A DNA stretch of 64,000 nt from Marinobacter sp. HL-58 (GTDB lineage: Bacteria; Pseudomonadota; Gammaproteobacteria; Pseudomonadales; Oleiphilaceae): assembly GCF_001314605.1 (NCBI RefSeq), contig NZ_LIHP01000016.1:521403-585402 (forward strand), written 5' to 3'. Within the stretch, counting starts at the first letter, position 1, and each line of letters starts with the position of its first letter. The notes under the pieces are model-generated. The model was not told where the DNA came from. It saw only the letters and a list, made by a program, of their open reading frames with translations, and ran no database searches. Positions 16,239-28,485 of this stretch are shown here, piece by piece. The translations under genes were made by a program, and so were the position numbers.

Positions 16239-17026
16239 TCAGCGTTTCTCCGGTAAGCAAAAACAATCAGTCCGGCACCCGCCAGGATCATCGGGAATGA
16301 TAACACCTGCCCCATGGTCAGCCAGTCAAAAGCCAGGTAGCCCAACTGGGGGTCTGGCTGGCGTACAAACTCCACCAGGAAACGGAAGATGCCGTAACAC
16401 ATCAGGAACAGGCCGGACACCGCCATGCGGGGCCTGGGCTTTGAGGAGAACCACCACAGGATGATGAAGAACAGCACGCCTTCCAGGGCGAACTGGTAAA
16501 GCTGGGACGGGTGCCGCGCCAGGGCATCCGGAGCCGTGCGGAACACCATGCCCCAGGGTACATCCGTGGGCTTGCCCCAGAGCTCGCCGTTGATGAAGTT
16601 GCCGATTCGGCCGGCGCCAAGGCCGACAGGCACCAGCGGTGCGACGAAATCCGCGATCTGCCAGAAAGTGCGGTCCACCTTGCGGCCAAACCACCAGATG
16701 GCAAACATCACGCCCAACAGACCACCGTGGAAGGACATGCCGCCTTCCCAGACCCGCAAGAGCATCAGCGGGTCGGCCGCAAAGGAGCCAAAGTTGTAGA
16801 ACAGCACATAACCGAAGCGCCCGCCCAGAATCACGCCAAGGGCGATGTAGAAAAGCATGTCACCCATCTGTGTTTCGGTGATTGGCGACCAGGGTTTACG
16901 GGCGCGGATGCGCCCCAGCCACCAGCCCACAAGAAATCCGACCAGATAGGTCAGGCCATACCAGTGTACTTTCAAAGGCCCGATGGAAATTGCCACCGGG
17001 TCAATTTGCGGATGCTGGAGCATCAA
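16235..17026 (-). CDS. lgt: Prolipoprotein diacylglyceryl transferase
   Basis: Lgt transfers diacylglycerol from phosphatidylglycerol to the lipobox cysteine of prolipoproteins in the inner membrane, the first step in maturing proteins such as the LpoA homologue in this window. The 263-residue protein has about seven membrane segments, [11 protein letters not shown] near the start, and the Lgt signature [24 protein letters not shown]. It overlaps thyA by 4 nt and lies 12 nt after the TSUP gene, so the three form one unit. Confidence 0.96.
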   Translation of the reverse strand: MMLQHPQIDPVAISIGPLKVHWYGLTYLVGFLVGWWLGRIRARKPWSPITETQMGDMLFYIALGVILGGRFGYVLFYNFGSFAADPLMLLRVWEGGMSFHGGLLGVMFAIWWFGRKVDRTFWQIADFVAPLVPVGLGAGRIGNFINGELWGKPTDVPWGMVFRTAPDALARHPSQLYQFALEGVLFFIILWWFSSKPRPRMAVSGLFLMCYGIFRFLVEFVRQPDPQLGYLAFDWLTMGQVLSFPMILAGAGLIVFAYRRNAE

Positions 17027-17038
17027 TAACCCCTCAGG

Positions 17039-17833
17039 TCATAACAGAAAACGGATACCCACCACGATCAGAACCATGGCAAATATTTTTTTGAGTAACG
17101 CCGCATCAAGGCGGTGAGCCAGGTTGGCACCAACCCGGGCGAACAACACGCTGGTCAGGACAATACCCAGCAATGCCGGCAGATAGATAAACCCCACGCT
17201 GAGCTCGGGCAGGTGAGGGTTCTGCCAGCCGGTACCGATGTTGGCCAGCGCACCGGCAACGGCAATGGGCAGACCACAGGCCGCCGAGGTTCCCACAGCC
17301 TGCTGCATTTTCACATTACACCAACTCAGGAAAGGAACCGTCAGTGTGCCGCCACCGATCCCGAATATGGCCGACGCCCAGCCAATACCGGCCCCTGCCA
17401 CGCCTAGCCCGGCGGTACCGGGCACATCACGACCCGGCTTCGGATTAACCTCCAGCAGCATCTTCAGCGCCACCAGGATGACAAACACACCGATAATCAG
17501 TTCCAGCGCATCGCCGGTGAGAATCGACGCTGTCCAGGCTCCGAGTATCGCCCCGATGACGATACCCAGGGTCATGGGCCGAAAAACATCCCAGCGCACA
17601 GCCTGGTGCAGGTGATGGGAGCGAATGGAACTGACCGAGGTGAATACAATGGTGGCCAGGGAGGTGCCCACCGCCAGATGTACCGCGATTTCACTACTGA
17701 TCCCCTGCAGACCAAAACTGAAGATCAGCACCGGCACAATCACCAGCCCGCCACCGATACCAAACAGTCCAGCCATGGTGCCCGCCAGGGCACCCAGCGC
17801 CAGATAGAGACCAATTACCGCAATCAGGGTCAT
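17039..17833 (-). CDS. TSUP (TauE/SafE) family permease
   Basis: This 264-residue membrane protein of the TauE/SafE family has two internally similar halves, each with a glycine-rich FGIGGG motif (AGLFGIGGGLVIVP and SAIFGIGGGTLTVP). Relatives move sulfite, sulfonates or other small organic anions, and the substrate here is unknown. I chose the ATG at 17833, where the hydrophobic sequence begins. A longer frame to 18160 would run into the divergent NRDE gene and is hydrophilic and unconserved. It lies 12 nt upstream of lgt on the same strand. Confidence 0.85.
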   Translation of the reverse strand: MTLIAVIGLYLALGALAGTMAGLFGIGGGLVIVPVLIFSFGLQGISSEIAVHLAVGTSLATIVFTSVSSIRSHHLHQAVRWDVFRPMTLGIVIGAILGAWTASILTGDALELIIGVFVILVALKMLLEVNPKPGRDVPGTAGLGVAGAGIGWASAIFGIGGGTLTVPFLSWCNVKMQQAVGTSAACGLPIAVAGALANIGTGWQNPHLPELSVGFIYLPALLGIVLTSVLFARVGANLAHRLDAALLKKIFAMVLIVVGIRFLL

Positions 17834-17918
17834 ACTCAGCCACACCCAGAGATCAAAACAGGCTGGTATGATACACACCGATGCATCTTTGTTCACTCGC
17901 GAAGGATGAGCCCGTCTC

Positions 17919-18704
17919 ATGTGCCTGATAGTTTTCTCCCTGCGACAGCACTCTGACTTTCCTCTGGTGGTGGCTGCAAACCGCGACGAATTTTTCCGGC
18001 GCCCTACCGCCGCCATGGACTGGTGGAACAGTGAAACCGCCGGGAGGGAAGTGCTTGCCGGTCGGGATCTGCTCTCCGGTGGAACCTGGCTCGCCGTTGA
18101 CTCCCGCGGGCAGGTTTCCGCCGTTACCAACGTGCGGGAAGGCTCCCAGATGCCCGGCACCCACTCCCGGGGCGAGCTCCCGCTGATGGCCCTTGCCGAA
18201 GACAGTACTGCGCTTGAACCGCGCCTTCAGGAACACAAGGGCCTTTACTCCGGGTTCAACCTGGTCAGCCTGGACACACAGCACGGCTGGTATTTCAGCA
18301 ACCGGGATGCTCACCCCGGACGCCAGGTTCACCGCGGCACCTACGGCCTCAGCAATCATTTACTGCAAACTCCCTGGCCCAAGCTGCTCAGGCTGAGGAA
18401 CTCGGTCACCAGCCTGCTTGAGAGCGCTGATTCAAATCATACCGGTGAACTCCATCAACGCCTTATTGGGCGCCTGCAGGACACCACCCCGGCGCCGGAC
18501 CATGAATTGCCGGATACCGGCGTCAGCCGGGAATTCGAGCGGTTTCTCTCGTCACCGTTTATCATCGGCAGCGATTACGGTACCCGCGCGACCACCATCG
18601 TCACCGTCAGTGCCCGCGGTGAAATCCGCGTCACCGAGCAGGTTTGGGGCCCGGAGGGCAAAAAGGAGGACGCCAGGGAGTTCTGCTGGCAGCGGCGGGC
18701 CTGA
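17919..18704 (+). CDS. NRDE (TANGO2-like) family protein
   Basis: This 261-residue protein begins MCLIVF and contains VAANRDEFFRRP, the Asn-Arg-Asp-Glu motif that names the family, followed by GGTWLAV and VTNVR. The N-terminal cysteine at position 2 is reminiscent of Ntn-hydrolase folds, but the molecular function is not settled. Animal TANGO2 relatives are linked to haem and lipid homeostasis. It is divergent from the TSUP gene with 85 nt between them, and it precedes xseB by 48 nt. Confidence 0.85.
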   Translation: MCLIVFSLRQHSDFPLVVAANRDEFFRRPTAAMDWWNSETAGREVLAGRDLLSGGTWLAVDSRGQVSAVTNVREGSQMPGTHSRGELPLMALAEDSTALEPRLQEHKGLYSGFNLVSLDTQHGWYFSNRDAHPGRQVHRGTYGLSNHLLQTPWPKLLRLRNSVTSLLESADSNHTGELHQRLIGRLQDTTPAPDHELPDTGVSREFERFLSSPFIIGSDYGTRATTIVTVSARGEIRVTEQVWGPEGKKEDAREFCWQRRA

Positions 18705-18709
18705 AGCTT

Positions 18710-18718
18710 TGATATAAT
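18710..18718 (+). promoter_or_regulatory. Extended -10 promoter for xseB-ispA
   Basis: TGATATAAT at 18710-18718 is a consensus extended -10 element with a perfect TATAAT hexamer. There is no -35 match at the expected distance. It sits just after the NRDE stop and 34 nt before xseB. Confidence 0.6.
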
Positions 18719-18752
18719 CCGCGAAATTCCGCGAAGCAACCGGAGGCCCTGT

Positions 18753-19007
18753 ATGGCCGGTGAAAAAAGCACGGCGTCCATCGCCGACTTTGAAAAGTCC
18801 CTGGATGAACTGGAAAAACTGGTCCGTGACCTGGAACAGGGCGAACTGTCCCTGGAGCAATCACTGACAGCGTTCGAACGGGGCGTAAAGCTGACACGGG
18901 AATGCCAACAGGCACTCAAGACCGCGGAACAGAGAGTGGAACAACTGGTCGAAAACAGCGACGGCACACTCCAGACAAGGCCCTTCAACCCGGACGAATC
19001 TGCCTGA
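18753..19007 (+). CDS. xseB: Exodeoxyribonuclease VII small subunit
   Basis: The 84-residue XseB binds several copies to the large subunit XseA to form exonuclease VII, which degrades single-stranded DNA. It shows the family pattern [32 protein letters not shown], a helical hairpin with heptad-like spacing, and a short acidic tail. The stop overlaps the ispA start (TGATG). The order xseB-ispA-dxs is the common gammaproteobacterial arrangement. xseA is not in the window. Confidence 0.95.
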   Translation: MAGEKSTASIADFEKSLDELEKLVRDLEQGELSLEQSLTAFERGVKLTRECQQALKTAEQRVEQLVENSDGTLQTRPFNPDESA

Positions 19008-19906
19008 TGTCAACTGAGAACACCCGTCTGGAGACATTTCTCGAACATTGCCGCAACCGGACAGACACGGAACTCGAGCGCCAGCTCTCAGGCGCCGGCA
19101 GCGGATCCGAGCGCCTTCAGCAAGCCATGCGATACAGCGTACTGGGCGGCGGCAAACGCATTCGCCCTGCCCTTTGCATGGCCTCCGCAATTGCAGTGGG
19201 CCAGCCGGCAGACAGCGCGATCATTCCGGCGTGCACCCTGGAGCTGATCCATGCCTATTCACTGATTCACGATGACCTGCCGGCCATGGACGATGATGAG
19301 CTGCGCCGGGGCCGGGCCACAACCCATATTGCCTTTGACGAGGCCACTGCCATTCTCGCAGGCGATGCCCTGCAGACCCTGGCGTTCGGCTGGCTGGCGG
19401 ACGCCCCCGGCCTTGACGATCAGGTCCGGCTGGCCATGATCCGGGAACTGGCCACTGCCAGCGGGCACCTGGGCATGGTGGGCGGACAGGCTATTGACCT
19501 GGAGTCGGTTGGCAAACGCCTGACCATCGACCAGCTGGAAACGATGCATCGCCACAAGACAGGCGCCCTGATTGCCGCCAGTGTGCGCATGGGCGCCTTG
19601 ACCGCGCCGGATGTGAGCGACGACCAGCTGGCAGCGCTTACCATTTATTCACAAACCCTCGGGCTTGCATTCCAGGTCCAGGATGACCTGCTGGATATCG
19701 AAGGTGACACCACGGTCATCGGAAAACCCCAGGGCTCGGACATGGCCCGGGCAAAGCCCACCTACCCTTCATTGCTGGGCACCACAGGCGCCAGGGACTA
19801 CCTGGCACGACTGCTGGACTCGGCACTGGCCAGCCTGGACGGGTTCGGCACGGAAGGCGACATGCTCCGGGAAATGGCCGGTTACGTGGTGGCCCGTACC
19901 CATTGA
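19007..19906 (+). CDS. ispA: Farnesyl diphosphate synthase
   Basis: IspA condenses dimethylallyl and isopentenyl diphosphates into farnesyl diphosphate, the precursor of undecaprenyl phosphate used by MraY and MurG, and of quinones. The 299-residue protein has GGGKRIRP, the first aspartate-rich motif DDLPAMDDDE and the second in FQVQDDLLDIEGD. The ATG at 19007 overlaps the xseB stop by one base. Upstream in-frame codons fall inside xseB and are not used. Confidence 0.96.
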   Translation: MSTENTRLETFLEHCRNRTDTELERQLSGAGSGSERLQQAMRYSVLGGGKRIRPALCMASAIAVGQPADSAIIPACTLELIHAYSLIHDDLPAMDDDELRRGRATTHIAFDEATAILAGDALQTLAFGWLADAPGLDDQVRLAMIRELATASGHLGMVGGQAIDLESVGKRLTIDQLETMHRHKTGALIAASVRMGALTAPDVSDDQLAALTIYSQTLGLAFQVQDDLLDIEGDTTVIGKPQGSDMARAKPTYPSLLGTTGARDYLARLLDSALASLDGFGTEGDMLREMAGYVVARTH

Positions 19907-19996
19907 TCCACGACGGTGCTGGGATGCACACTGACCGTGAAGGACTGAGTGGAACTGAATGGCCCAATCAGTATGAAACCGGGTCCCTTCATCCCC

Positions 19997-20002
19997 TATA
20001 AT
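19997..20002 (+). promoter_or_regulatory. Candidate dxs promoter -10 box
   Basis: A perfect TATAAT lies 42 nt before the dxs start in the 138-nt ispA-dxs gap. No convincing -35 is visible, so dxs may be expressed both from here and by read-through from ispA. Confidence 0.4.
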
Positions 20003-20044
20003 AGAACCCACATTTTTTGAAACATCCGGAAAAGACCCGAGCAG

Positions 20045-21979
20045 ATGCAGGACACATATACTTTCAAGGAAATCCCGTCAAAACGGCCCAATACGCCGTT
20101 GCTGGACAGGGTTGATACTCCCGCACAGCTGAGAGAGCTGGCGGACGACCAGCTGACCCAGCTGGCGCGGGAGCTGCGTGCATTCCTGCTGTGGTCGGTA
20201 GGGCAAACCGGAGGGCACTTTGGTGCCGGCCTGGGGGTTCTGGAACTGACCGTTGCCCTGCACTACGTTTTCAACACGCCGGAAGACCGACTGGTGTGGG
20301 ATGTAGGGCACCAGGCCTACCCACACAAGATTCTTACCGGCCGCCGCGAGCGTATGAACAGCATTCGTCGCAAGGGCGGCCTCGCGGGCTTCCCGAAACG
20401 GGCAGAAAGCGAATACGACACCTTTGGTGTAGGGCATTCCAGCACATCGATCAGTGCTGCCCTTGGAATGGCCATCGCTTCCCGCATGCAGGGCACCGGC
20501 CGCAAAAGCATTGCGGTTATCGGCGATGGAGCCATGACCGCGGGTATGGCCTTTGAGGCGCTGAATCACGCCGGCCATCTCCATGCCGACATGCTGGTTA
20601 TTCTCAATGACAATGACATGTCCATCTCCCGCAATGTGGGCGGGCTGTCGAATTACTTTGCCAAGCTTCTGGCCAGCCGCACCTACAACCAGGTCAGGGA
20701 CAGCAGCAAGCGGGTGCTTCAGGGCGCACCCCACCTTATGGCACTGGCCCGCAAGACCGAAGAACACTTCAAGGGCATGATTGCCCCGGGAACCCTGTTC
20801 GAGGAGCTCGGTTTCAACTACATCGGCCCCATCGACGGCCATGACCTGCCTTTACTGGTAGAAACCCTGGAGAATATCCGCGAACTGGACGGCCCGCAGT
20901 TCCTCCACGTTGTAACCACCAAGGGCAAAGGGTTCGCGCCAGCCGAAGCCGACCCCATTGGTTACCACGCCATCAACAAGATCGAGCCGGTACCTCCCAG
21001 CAAGCCGGAGCCGGTAGTACCCAAGCCGTCGAAGCCCAAGTACGCCAATGTTTTTGGCCAGTGGCTGTGTGATGCTGCGGCAGCCGATGAACGCGTTGTG
21101 GGTATCACCCCTGCCATGTGCGAAGGCTCGGACCTGCTGGCGTTTTCTCAACGTTTTCCCGACCGGTATTTCGATGTGGCCATTGCCGAGCAGCACTCCG
21201 TCACCCTGGCGGCCGGCCTCGCCTGTGACGGCGCCAAGCCGGTTGTCGCGATCTATTCAACCTTCCTGCAGCGGGCCTATGACCAGCTGATTCACGATGT
21301 AGCCATACAGAACCTGGATGTCCTGTTTGCCATCGATCGCGCAGGCCTCGTGGGTGAAGACGGCCCCACCCACGCAGGTGCTTTCGACATCAGCTATCTG
21401 CGTTGCATCCCCAACATGATTGTGATGGCACCGTCGGATGAAAACGAAACCCGCCAACTGCTGCACACCGGCATGCTTTACGACGGGCCTGCGGCGGTGC
21501 GCTATCCCCGGGGAACCGGGCCTGGGGCGGAGATCATCAGCGAACTCGCTCCCCTGCCAATCGGCAAGGGCCGCAGGGTCAGGGAAGGCGCAGGGATTGC
21601 CATTCTGAATTTCGGAACACTGCTGGCACCGGCGCTGGAAGCTGCGGAAGCCCTGGGGGCGACGGTGGCGGATATGCGCTTTGTGAAGCCCCTGGATGAA
21701 AACCTCATCCTGTCACTGGCAGAACAGCACGATCTGCTGGTAACCATTGAGGAAAACGCCATTGCGGGCGGCGCCGGCAGCGCCGTGACGGAATTCCTCA
21801 ACAGCCACGATGTCAGCCAGCCGGTATTGCAAATCGGCCTTCCGGACACCTTTATTGATCATGGCAAGCACGGCGAGCTGCTGTCTTCCTGCGGGCTGGA
21901 TGCCCAGGGCATTCAACGAACCATTGAAGGCCGCCTGGAGCGAATGAAATACAACCTGTCACTCAAGGCGGTGAAATAA
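20045..21979 (+). CDS. dxs: 1-deoxy-D-xylulose-5-phosphate synthase
   Basis: Dxs is the thiamine-diphosphate enzyme that joins pyruvate and glyceraldehyde 3-phosphate, the first step of the non-mevalonate isoprenoid pathway. The 644-residue protein has the conserved [23 protein letters not shown] region, the ThDP motif starting [15 protein letters not shown] and ending near NDN, and the transketolase middle domain with the catalytic Glu in AIAEQH and [16 protein letters not shown]. It follows ispA, so precursor supply and chain elongation are grouped. It converges on ribA with a 25-nt gap. Confidence 0.97.
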   Translation: MQDTYTFKEIPSKRPNTPLLDRVDTPAQLRELADDQLTQLARELRAFLLWSVGQTGGHFGAGLGVLELTVALHYVFNTPEDRLVWDVGHQAYPHKILTGRRERMNSIRRKGGLAGFPKRAESEYDTFGVGHSSTSISAALGMAIASRMQGTGRKSIAVIGDGAMTAGMAFEALNHAGHLHADMLVILNDNDMSISRNVGGLSNYFAKLLASRTYNQVRDSSKRVLQGAPHLMALARKTEEHFKGMIAPGTLFEELGFNYIGPIDGHDLPLLVETLENIRELDGPQFLHVVTTKGKGFAPAEADPIGYHAINKIEPVPPSKPEPVVPKPSKPKYANVFGQWLCDAAAADERVVGITPAMCEGSDLLAFSQRFPDRYFDVAIAEQHSVTLAAGLACDGAKPVVAIYSTFLQRAYDQLIHDVAIQNLDVLFAIDRAGLVGEDGPTHAGAFDISYLRCIPNMIVMAPSDENETRQLLHTGMLYDGPAAVRYPRGTGPGAEIISELAPLPIGKGRRVREGAGIAILNFGTLLAPALEAAEALGATVADMRFVKPLDENLILSLAEQHDLLVTIEENAIAGGAGSAVTEFLNSHDVSQPVLQIGLPDTFIDHGKHGELLSSCGLDAQGIQRTIEGRLERMKYNLSLKAVK

Positions 21980-22004
21980 ACGGTAAGCGGGTACTGTCAG
22001 AAGG

Positions 22005-22619
22005 TCAGAGGGCGGGATCGTCGTCCTGATGGGTCTCGAACCAGTGCCCAAGCTTGCTCTGCTTGGTATTCAGGTAGTGTTCGTTGTGGGGATTGCGCCC
22101 CACGTGCAAGGGCACACGCTCGGCAATCTCGATCCCGAGCTCTGTGAGAGCATCCACCTTGCGGGGGTTGTTGGTCATCAGCCTGAGACTGCTGATCCCC
22201 AGATGCTCCAGCATGTCCCGGCACATACTGTAGTCACGCAGATCAGCCGCGAAGCCGAGCTGCTCATTGGCTTCAACGGTGTCGGCGCCCTGATCCTGCA
22301 GATTGTAGGCACGAATCTTGTTCAGCAGGCCAATACCCCGCCCTTCCTGGCGCAGATACATCAGTATGCCCCGGCCTTCCCGGGCGATGCTGCGCAGGGC
22401 CTCCTCGAGCTGGTAGCCGCAATCACACCGCATGCTGTAAAGGGCATCGCCAGTCAGACATTCGGAGTGGGTACGCGCCAGCATGGGCTCGGGGCTGCCA
22501 AGGTCGCCCAACGTCAGCGCCACATGCTCCTTTCCGGTATCAGGCTCCTCGAAGCCATGCATGTCGAAAACGCCGAAAGGGGTAGGCAACCGGCATGTCT
22601 GAATGTAACGAACGGCCAC
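22005..22619 (-). CDS. ribA: GTP cyclohydrolase II
   Basis: RibA opens GTP in the first committed step of riboflavin synthesis. The 204-residue protein has the zinc ligands in [18 protein letters not shown] and the RQEGRGIGL motif. It is a stand-alone RibA without an RibB domain. I chose the GTG at 22619, which gives the conserved [16 protein letters not shown] start and has GAGGAA five nt upstream. The longer frame to 22700 lacks a comparable ribosome-binding site. It follows moaC on the same strand. No flavin riboswitch is apparent upstream. Confidence 0.94.
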   Translation of the reverse strand: MAVRYIQTCRLPTPFGVFDMHGFEEPDTGKEHVALTLGDLGSPEPMLARTHSECLTGDALYSMRCDCGYQLEEALRSIAREGRGILMYLRQEGRGIGLLNKIRAYNLQDQGADTVEANEQLGFAADLRDYSMCRDMLEHLGISSLRLMTNNPRKVDALTELGIEIAERVPLHVGRNPHNEHYLNTKQSKLGHWFETHQDDDPAL

Positions 22620-22729
22620 AGTGTTTCCTCGTGGTTCAGTCAATCGGGCCGCGCATTCTATCACGTGGCCACCGTCCTGGCGTAGTCTCTGCACGGTCAC
22701 TCCTCCCGCAATGCTGATGTATACAGGAC

Positions 22730-23218
22730 TTACGAACCGGAGCCCGGAGCAGACCAGTGACCACTGCGACCACCTTTCTTTTCCAACAGACGAATATTGT
22801 CCACCACCATGCCGCGGTCAACGGCCTTGCACATGTCATAAAGGGTCAGTGCGGCCACACTGGCAGCGGTCAGAGCTTCCATTTCCACGCCCGTCTGCCC
22901 CGAGAGCTTGCACAGCGTTGCAATATGTACCGATGCACCGTCATCCCCGGGCGTCAGCTCTACCTTTACCGATGTCAGATTCAATGCATGGCAAAGCGGA
23001 ATCAGGTCGTGGGTTTTCTTCGCCGCCATAATGCCAGCCACCCGGGCGACAGCCAGCACGTCGCCCTTGGGGTGCTGCCCCTCGACGATCATGGCGAGGG
23101 TTTCAGGCGCCATCCTGATCAAAGCTTCCGCTCTGGCCTCACGCTCGGTAACCGCCTTGGACGTCACGTCCACCATTCGTGCGGCGCCTTTTTCATCGAG
23201 ATGCGTCAGTTTGCTCAC
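22730..23218 (-). CDS. moaC: Cyclic pyranopterin monophosphate synthase
   Basis: MoaC acts with MoaA to convert GTP into cyclic pyranopterin monophosphate, the first molybdenum cofactor intermediate. The 162-residue protein has the typical [16 protein letters not shown] start, [15 protein letters not shown], and the C-terminal [25 protein letters not shown] with the active-site lysine region. It starts with GTG at 23218, preceded by GGAGAG. No other moa gene is in the window. Confidence 0.96.
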   Translation of the reverse strand: MSKLTHLDEKGAARMVDVTSKAVTEREARAEALIRMAPETLAMIVEGQHPKGDVLAVARVAGIMAAKKTHDLIPLCHALNLTSVKVELTPGDDGASVHIATLCKLSGQTGVEMEALTAASVAALTLYDMCKAVDRGMVVDNIRLLEKKGGRSGHWSAPGSGS

Positions 23219-23296
23219 AGACTCTCCAGGGAATGTCGGATGGATCGAAGTGTATCTATCATACCAGAGGGCACATCCTCTGCGGCCTGATCAATA

Positions 23297-24256
23297 TCAG
23301 TTGCCCGGCCACCAGAAACTGATGCCGGCAACCCCCTGGGCACCGGTGCTCCTAGCTTTGGAAACATCCGCCAGACCGAGCCCGCCGAGTGCATAAACGG
23401 GGACCGTTGCGCCTGCAACCAGTTCTCTGAAACAGCGCCAGCCCATGCCTGATACGCCAGGGTGGGAAGGCGTGGGTTTTACCGGGCCCAGGGTAATAAA
23501 ATCGGCCTGCAACTGCTCCGCATGGGCTATCTCTTCGGCGGTGTGACAGGAAACCGCCAGCAGGTAATCGCCAGAGCATGGGCGCGCAGATAGCTGGCGT
23601 GCTTCAGCCCAGGGCAGATGCAGGCCACAAGCCTCGGGGAAACGCCCGAGCAGCGAAGGTGCACCGTGCAACATAAGCCTGGAATGACGGCCATTGCATT
23701 GCTCCAGCGCCCATTGCGCCCGCCGGGCGTAAGCCTCTTCGTTCAACCCGGGCGCACGAAGCAGGCACAGATCAGGGCCGGCCTGGCTCATACCTGCCAG
23801 GAACCGGTCAACGAATGCATCCTCGCTTTGTGCGGAACCGGTGATGGCATAATGGTCTGGCAGTCTCAGGGCACGGATGATCGGACGGTTGGCAACCGGA
23901 AAATCCGCATCGTTCAACTCGCTGACATCAAGCCAGCGTATTTCTTGACCTTCGCGCCCATGCGCTTCACCATCCGCCGACAACGCTCGCCACACATCCA
24001 GATACACCCGCTTGTCACCGTAGTCGTGGCGAACCTCAATGACCGGTTCCAGGTCATCCGCCGCGATCCGCAAACCGGTTTCTTCCAGGATTTCCCTGAC
24101 CAGGGCCTGTTGAACCGTTTCATCGGCTTCAACCTTGCCACCGGGAAACTCCAGCAGCCCACCCTGGTGAACATGTTCCGGACGACGGGCGATCAACACT
24201 TTCCCGCTGCGGAATATAGTGCCCACCGCAACGTGTATTTCCCGAATCGTGGTCAT
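23297..24256 (-). CDS. Nudix hydrolase fused to a ThiE-like domain
   Basis: In this 319-residue two-domain protein, residues 1-135 are a MutT-like Nudix hydrolase with the box GGKVEADETVQQALVREILEETG, which in MutT removes 8-oxo-dGTP from the nucleotide pool. Residues about 150-319 resemble thiamine-phosphate synthase (ThiE/TenI), with FITLGPVKPTPSHPG and a C-terminal GGLGLADVSKARSTGAQGVAGI. The fusion is common near secA and argJ in this bacterial group. Whether the second domain still works in thiamine synthesis is unclear. It overlaps the argJ stop by one base. Confidence 0.9.
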   Translation of the reverse strand: MTTIREIHVAVGTIFRSGKVLIARRPEHVHQGGLLEFPGGKVEADETVQQALVREILEETGLRIAADDLEPVIEVRHDYGDKRVYLDVWRALSADGEAHGREGQEIRWLDVSELNDADFPVANRPIIRALRLPDHYAITGSAQSEDAFVDRFLAGMSQAGPDLCLLRAPGLNEEAYARRAQWALEQCNGRHSRLMLHGAPSLLGRFPEACGLHLPWAEARQLSARPCSGDYLLAVSCHTAEEIAHAEQLQADFITLGPVKPTPSHPGVSGMGWRCFRELVAGATVPVYALGGLGLADVSKARSTGAQGVAGISFWWPGN

Positions 24257-25473
24257 CAGGTGCGATATTCGGCATTGATGGTGACATAGTCATGTGAGAA
24301 GTCGCAGGTCCACACCCGTTCCATGACTTCGCCCCGCCGGAGATCAATATGAATGGTGATTTCCTCGCCATCCATCACGGCCTGCCCACGGGATTCGCTG
24401 TAGTCCTCTGCCCGGCCACCGTTTCGCACTAGACAAACATCACCCAGCCAGATTTCCAGGGCATCCAGATCCAGCTCCTCCACTCCGGCACGCCCCACAG
24501 CCGCCAGGATCCGGCCCCAGTTGGGGTCGGATGCAAATAGAGCCGTCTTTACCAGGGGGGAGTGAGCAACGGTGTAGGCAACGTCCAGGGCCTCCTGAAC
24601 CGAACGGGCGCGGCTGACCTCGATGGTGACAAACTTGGTGGCACCCTCGCCATCGCGAACAATGGCATGGGCCAGTTCCAGGAACACCTCCTGCAGCGCG
24701 GCTCTCAGCTCTGGCAGGCACGGGCTGTCGAAATTGATCTCGGGGCCACCATACTGGCCACTGGCAATGAGCATGCAGGCATCGTTGGTAGAGGTATCGC
24801 CGTCGATGGTAATCCGGTTGAAGGACTTCTCACCCAGCTCTGAAGCCAGCGACGACAACACCTCTGGTGCAATATGCGCGTCGGTGGCAATAAAGCCCAG
24901 CATGGTCGCCATGTTAGGGCGGATCATGCCAGCGCCCTTGCTGATACCGGAAATCGAGACCCTATGGCCATCGAGCTGGATCTGCCGTGTTGCCCCTTTT
25001 GGCCGGGTATCCGTCGTCATGATCCCGGTTGCAGCCTCGGCCCAGTGGGATTCGGACACATCCGCCAGCGCCTGTGGCAACGCATCCGCAATCTTGCTGA
25101 CCGGCAGAGGCTCGCCAATCACACCGGTGGAAAACGGCAGTATTGCCCCGGCGGCCACACCAGCAAGATCCGCCAGTGCCTGGCAACAGGCCTGGGCATC
25201 TTTCATACCCTGCGCGCCGGTGCCGGCATTGGCATTGCCGGTGTTGATCAACAGGTAGCGAGGTGCGTCACTGGCGAGATGGCGTCGGGCGATATGAACC
25301 GGAGCGGCACAGAACTGGTTGCGGGTGAAAATACCGGCCACGCGGCTGCCCGGGGCCAGCTCGATGACCACCAGATCCTTTCTGCCCGGCTTCTTGATAC
25401 CGGCGCTCCCGATGCCCAGCTTCACACCGGCAACCGGAAAAAATGTCGGCAAGGTTCCTGGACCAACTGCCAT
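24256..25473 (-). CDS. argJ: Bifunctional ornithine acetyltransferase / N-acetylglutamate synthase
   Basis: ArgJ transfers the acetyl group from N-acetylornithine to glutamate, recycling it within arginine synthesis. The 405-residue proenzyme self-cleaves before the nucleophilic threonine in the conserved KGAGMIRPNMATMLGF region to give two chains. It also shows GIMTTDTRPKGA. The ATG at 25473 is preceded by AGGAG at good spacing and gives the same length as the Pseudomonas enzyme, so I prefer it to the start at 25500. It lies downstream of secA behind a strong terminator, and the Nudix-ThiE gene follows. Confidence 0.95.
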   Translation of the reverse strand: MAVGPGTLPTFFPVAGVKLGIGSAGIKKPGRKDLVVIELAPGSRVAGIFTRNQFCAAPVHIARRHLASDAPRYLLINTGNANAGTGAQGMKDAQACCQALADLAGVAAGAILPFSTGVIGEPLPVSKIADALPQALADVSESHWAEAATGIMTTDTRPKGATRQIQLDGHRVSISGISKGAGMIRPNMATMLGFIATDAHIAPEVLSSLASELGEKSFNRITIDGDTSTNDACMLIASGQYGGPEINFDSPCLPELRAALQEVFLELAHAIVRDGEGATKFVTIEVSRARSVQEALDVAYTVAHSPLVKTALFASDPNWGRILAAVGRAGVEELDLDALEIWLGDVCLVRNGGRAEDYSESRGQAVMDGEEITIHIDLRRGEVMERVWTCDFSHDYVTINAEYRT

Positions 25474-25503
25474 TTTCACTCTCCTCTTGTCATGCTCCAA
25501 ACG

Positions 25504-25538
25504 AAAAACCCGCAGCCTGATCGGATCAGGGTGCGGGT
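25504..25538 (-). terminator. secA terminator
   Basis: A two-part stem (25508-25514 with 25532-25538, then 25516-25522 with 25524-25530) is followed on the minus strand by a run of five T (25504-25508). It separates secA from argJ transcription. Confidence 0.88.
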
Positions 25539-25564
25539 CTCATTCTACTGGTCAGTACCGGGAA

Positions 25565-28309
<2,745 letters not shown>

Positions 28310-28346
28310 AGACCACTGCTTCTTTGATTAAACGGAGGAAGCCGGC

Positions 28347-28374
28347 ATTCTAACCTTATTTCGCAGCAGTACAA
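28347..28374 (-). promoter_or_regulatory. Candidate secA promoter
   Basis: On the minus strand TTGTAC (28369-28374) and TAGAAT (28347-28352) are separated by 16 nt, 38 nt before the secA start. Both boxes are close to consensus. Confidence 0.6.
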
Positions 28375-28485
28375 AAGTCAGGCCTCACAGAAGCCTGTCA
28401 CAACGCTGAAAAGATTGAAAAAAGGATGCCTGGCCCGTGGCGACAGGAAAAAGTCAGACGCCACCTCGGGCGCCCGACAGGCCGC

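Noticed and set aside
22620..22729. Flavin riboswitch before ribA, or molybdenum cofactor riboswitch before moaC (23219-23296)
   Set aside because: Both gaps are short (110 and 78 nt) and lack the conserved core bases of these riboswitches.
28310..28485. A secM-like arrest gene before secA
   Set aside because: No open frame with a signal peptide and an arrest motif is present. The gap holds only the secA promoter and unassigned sequence.
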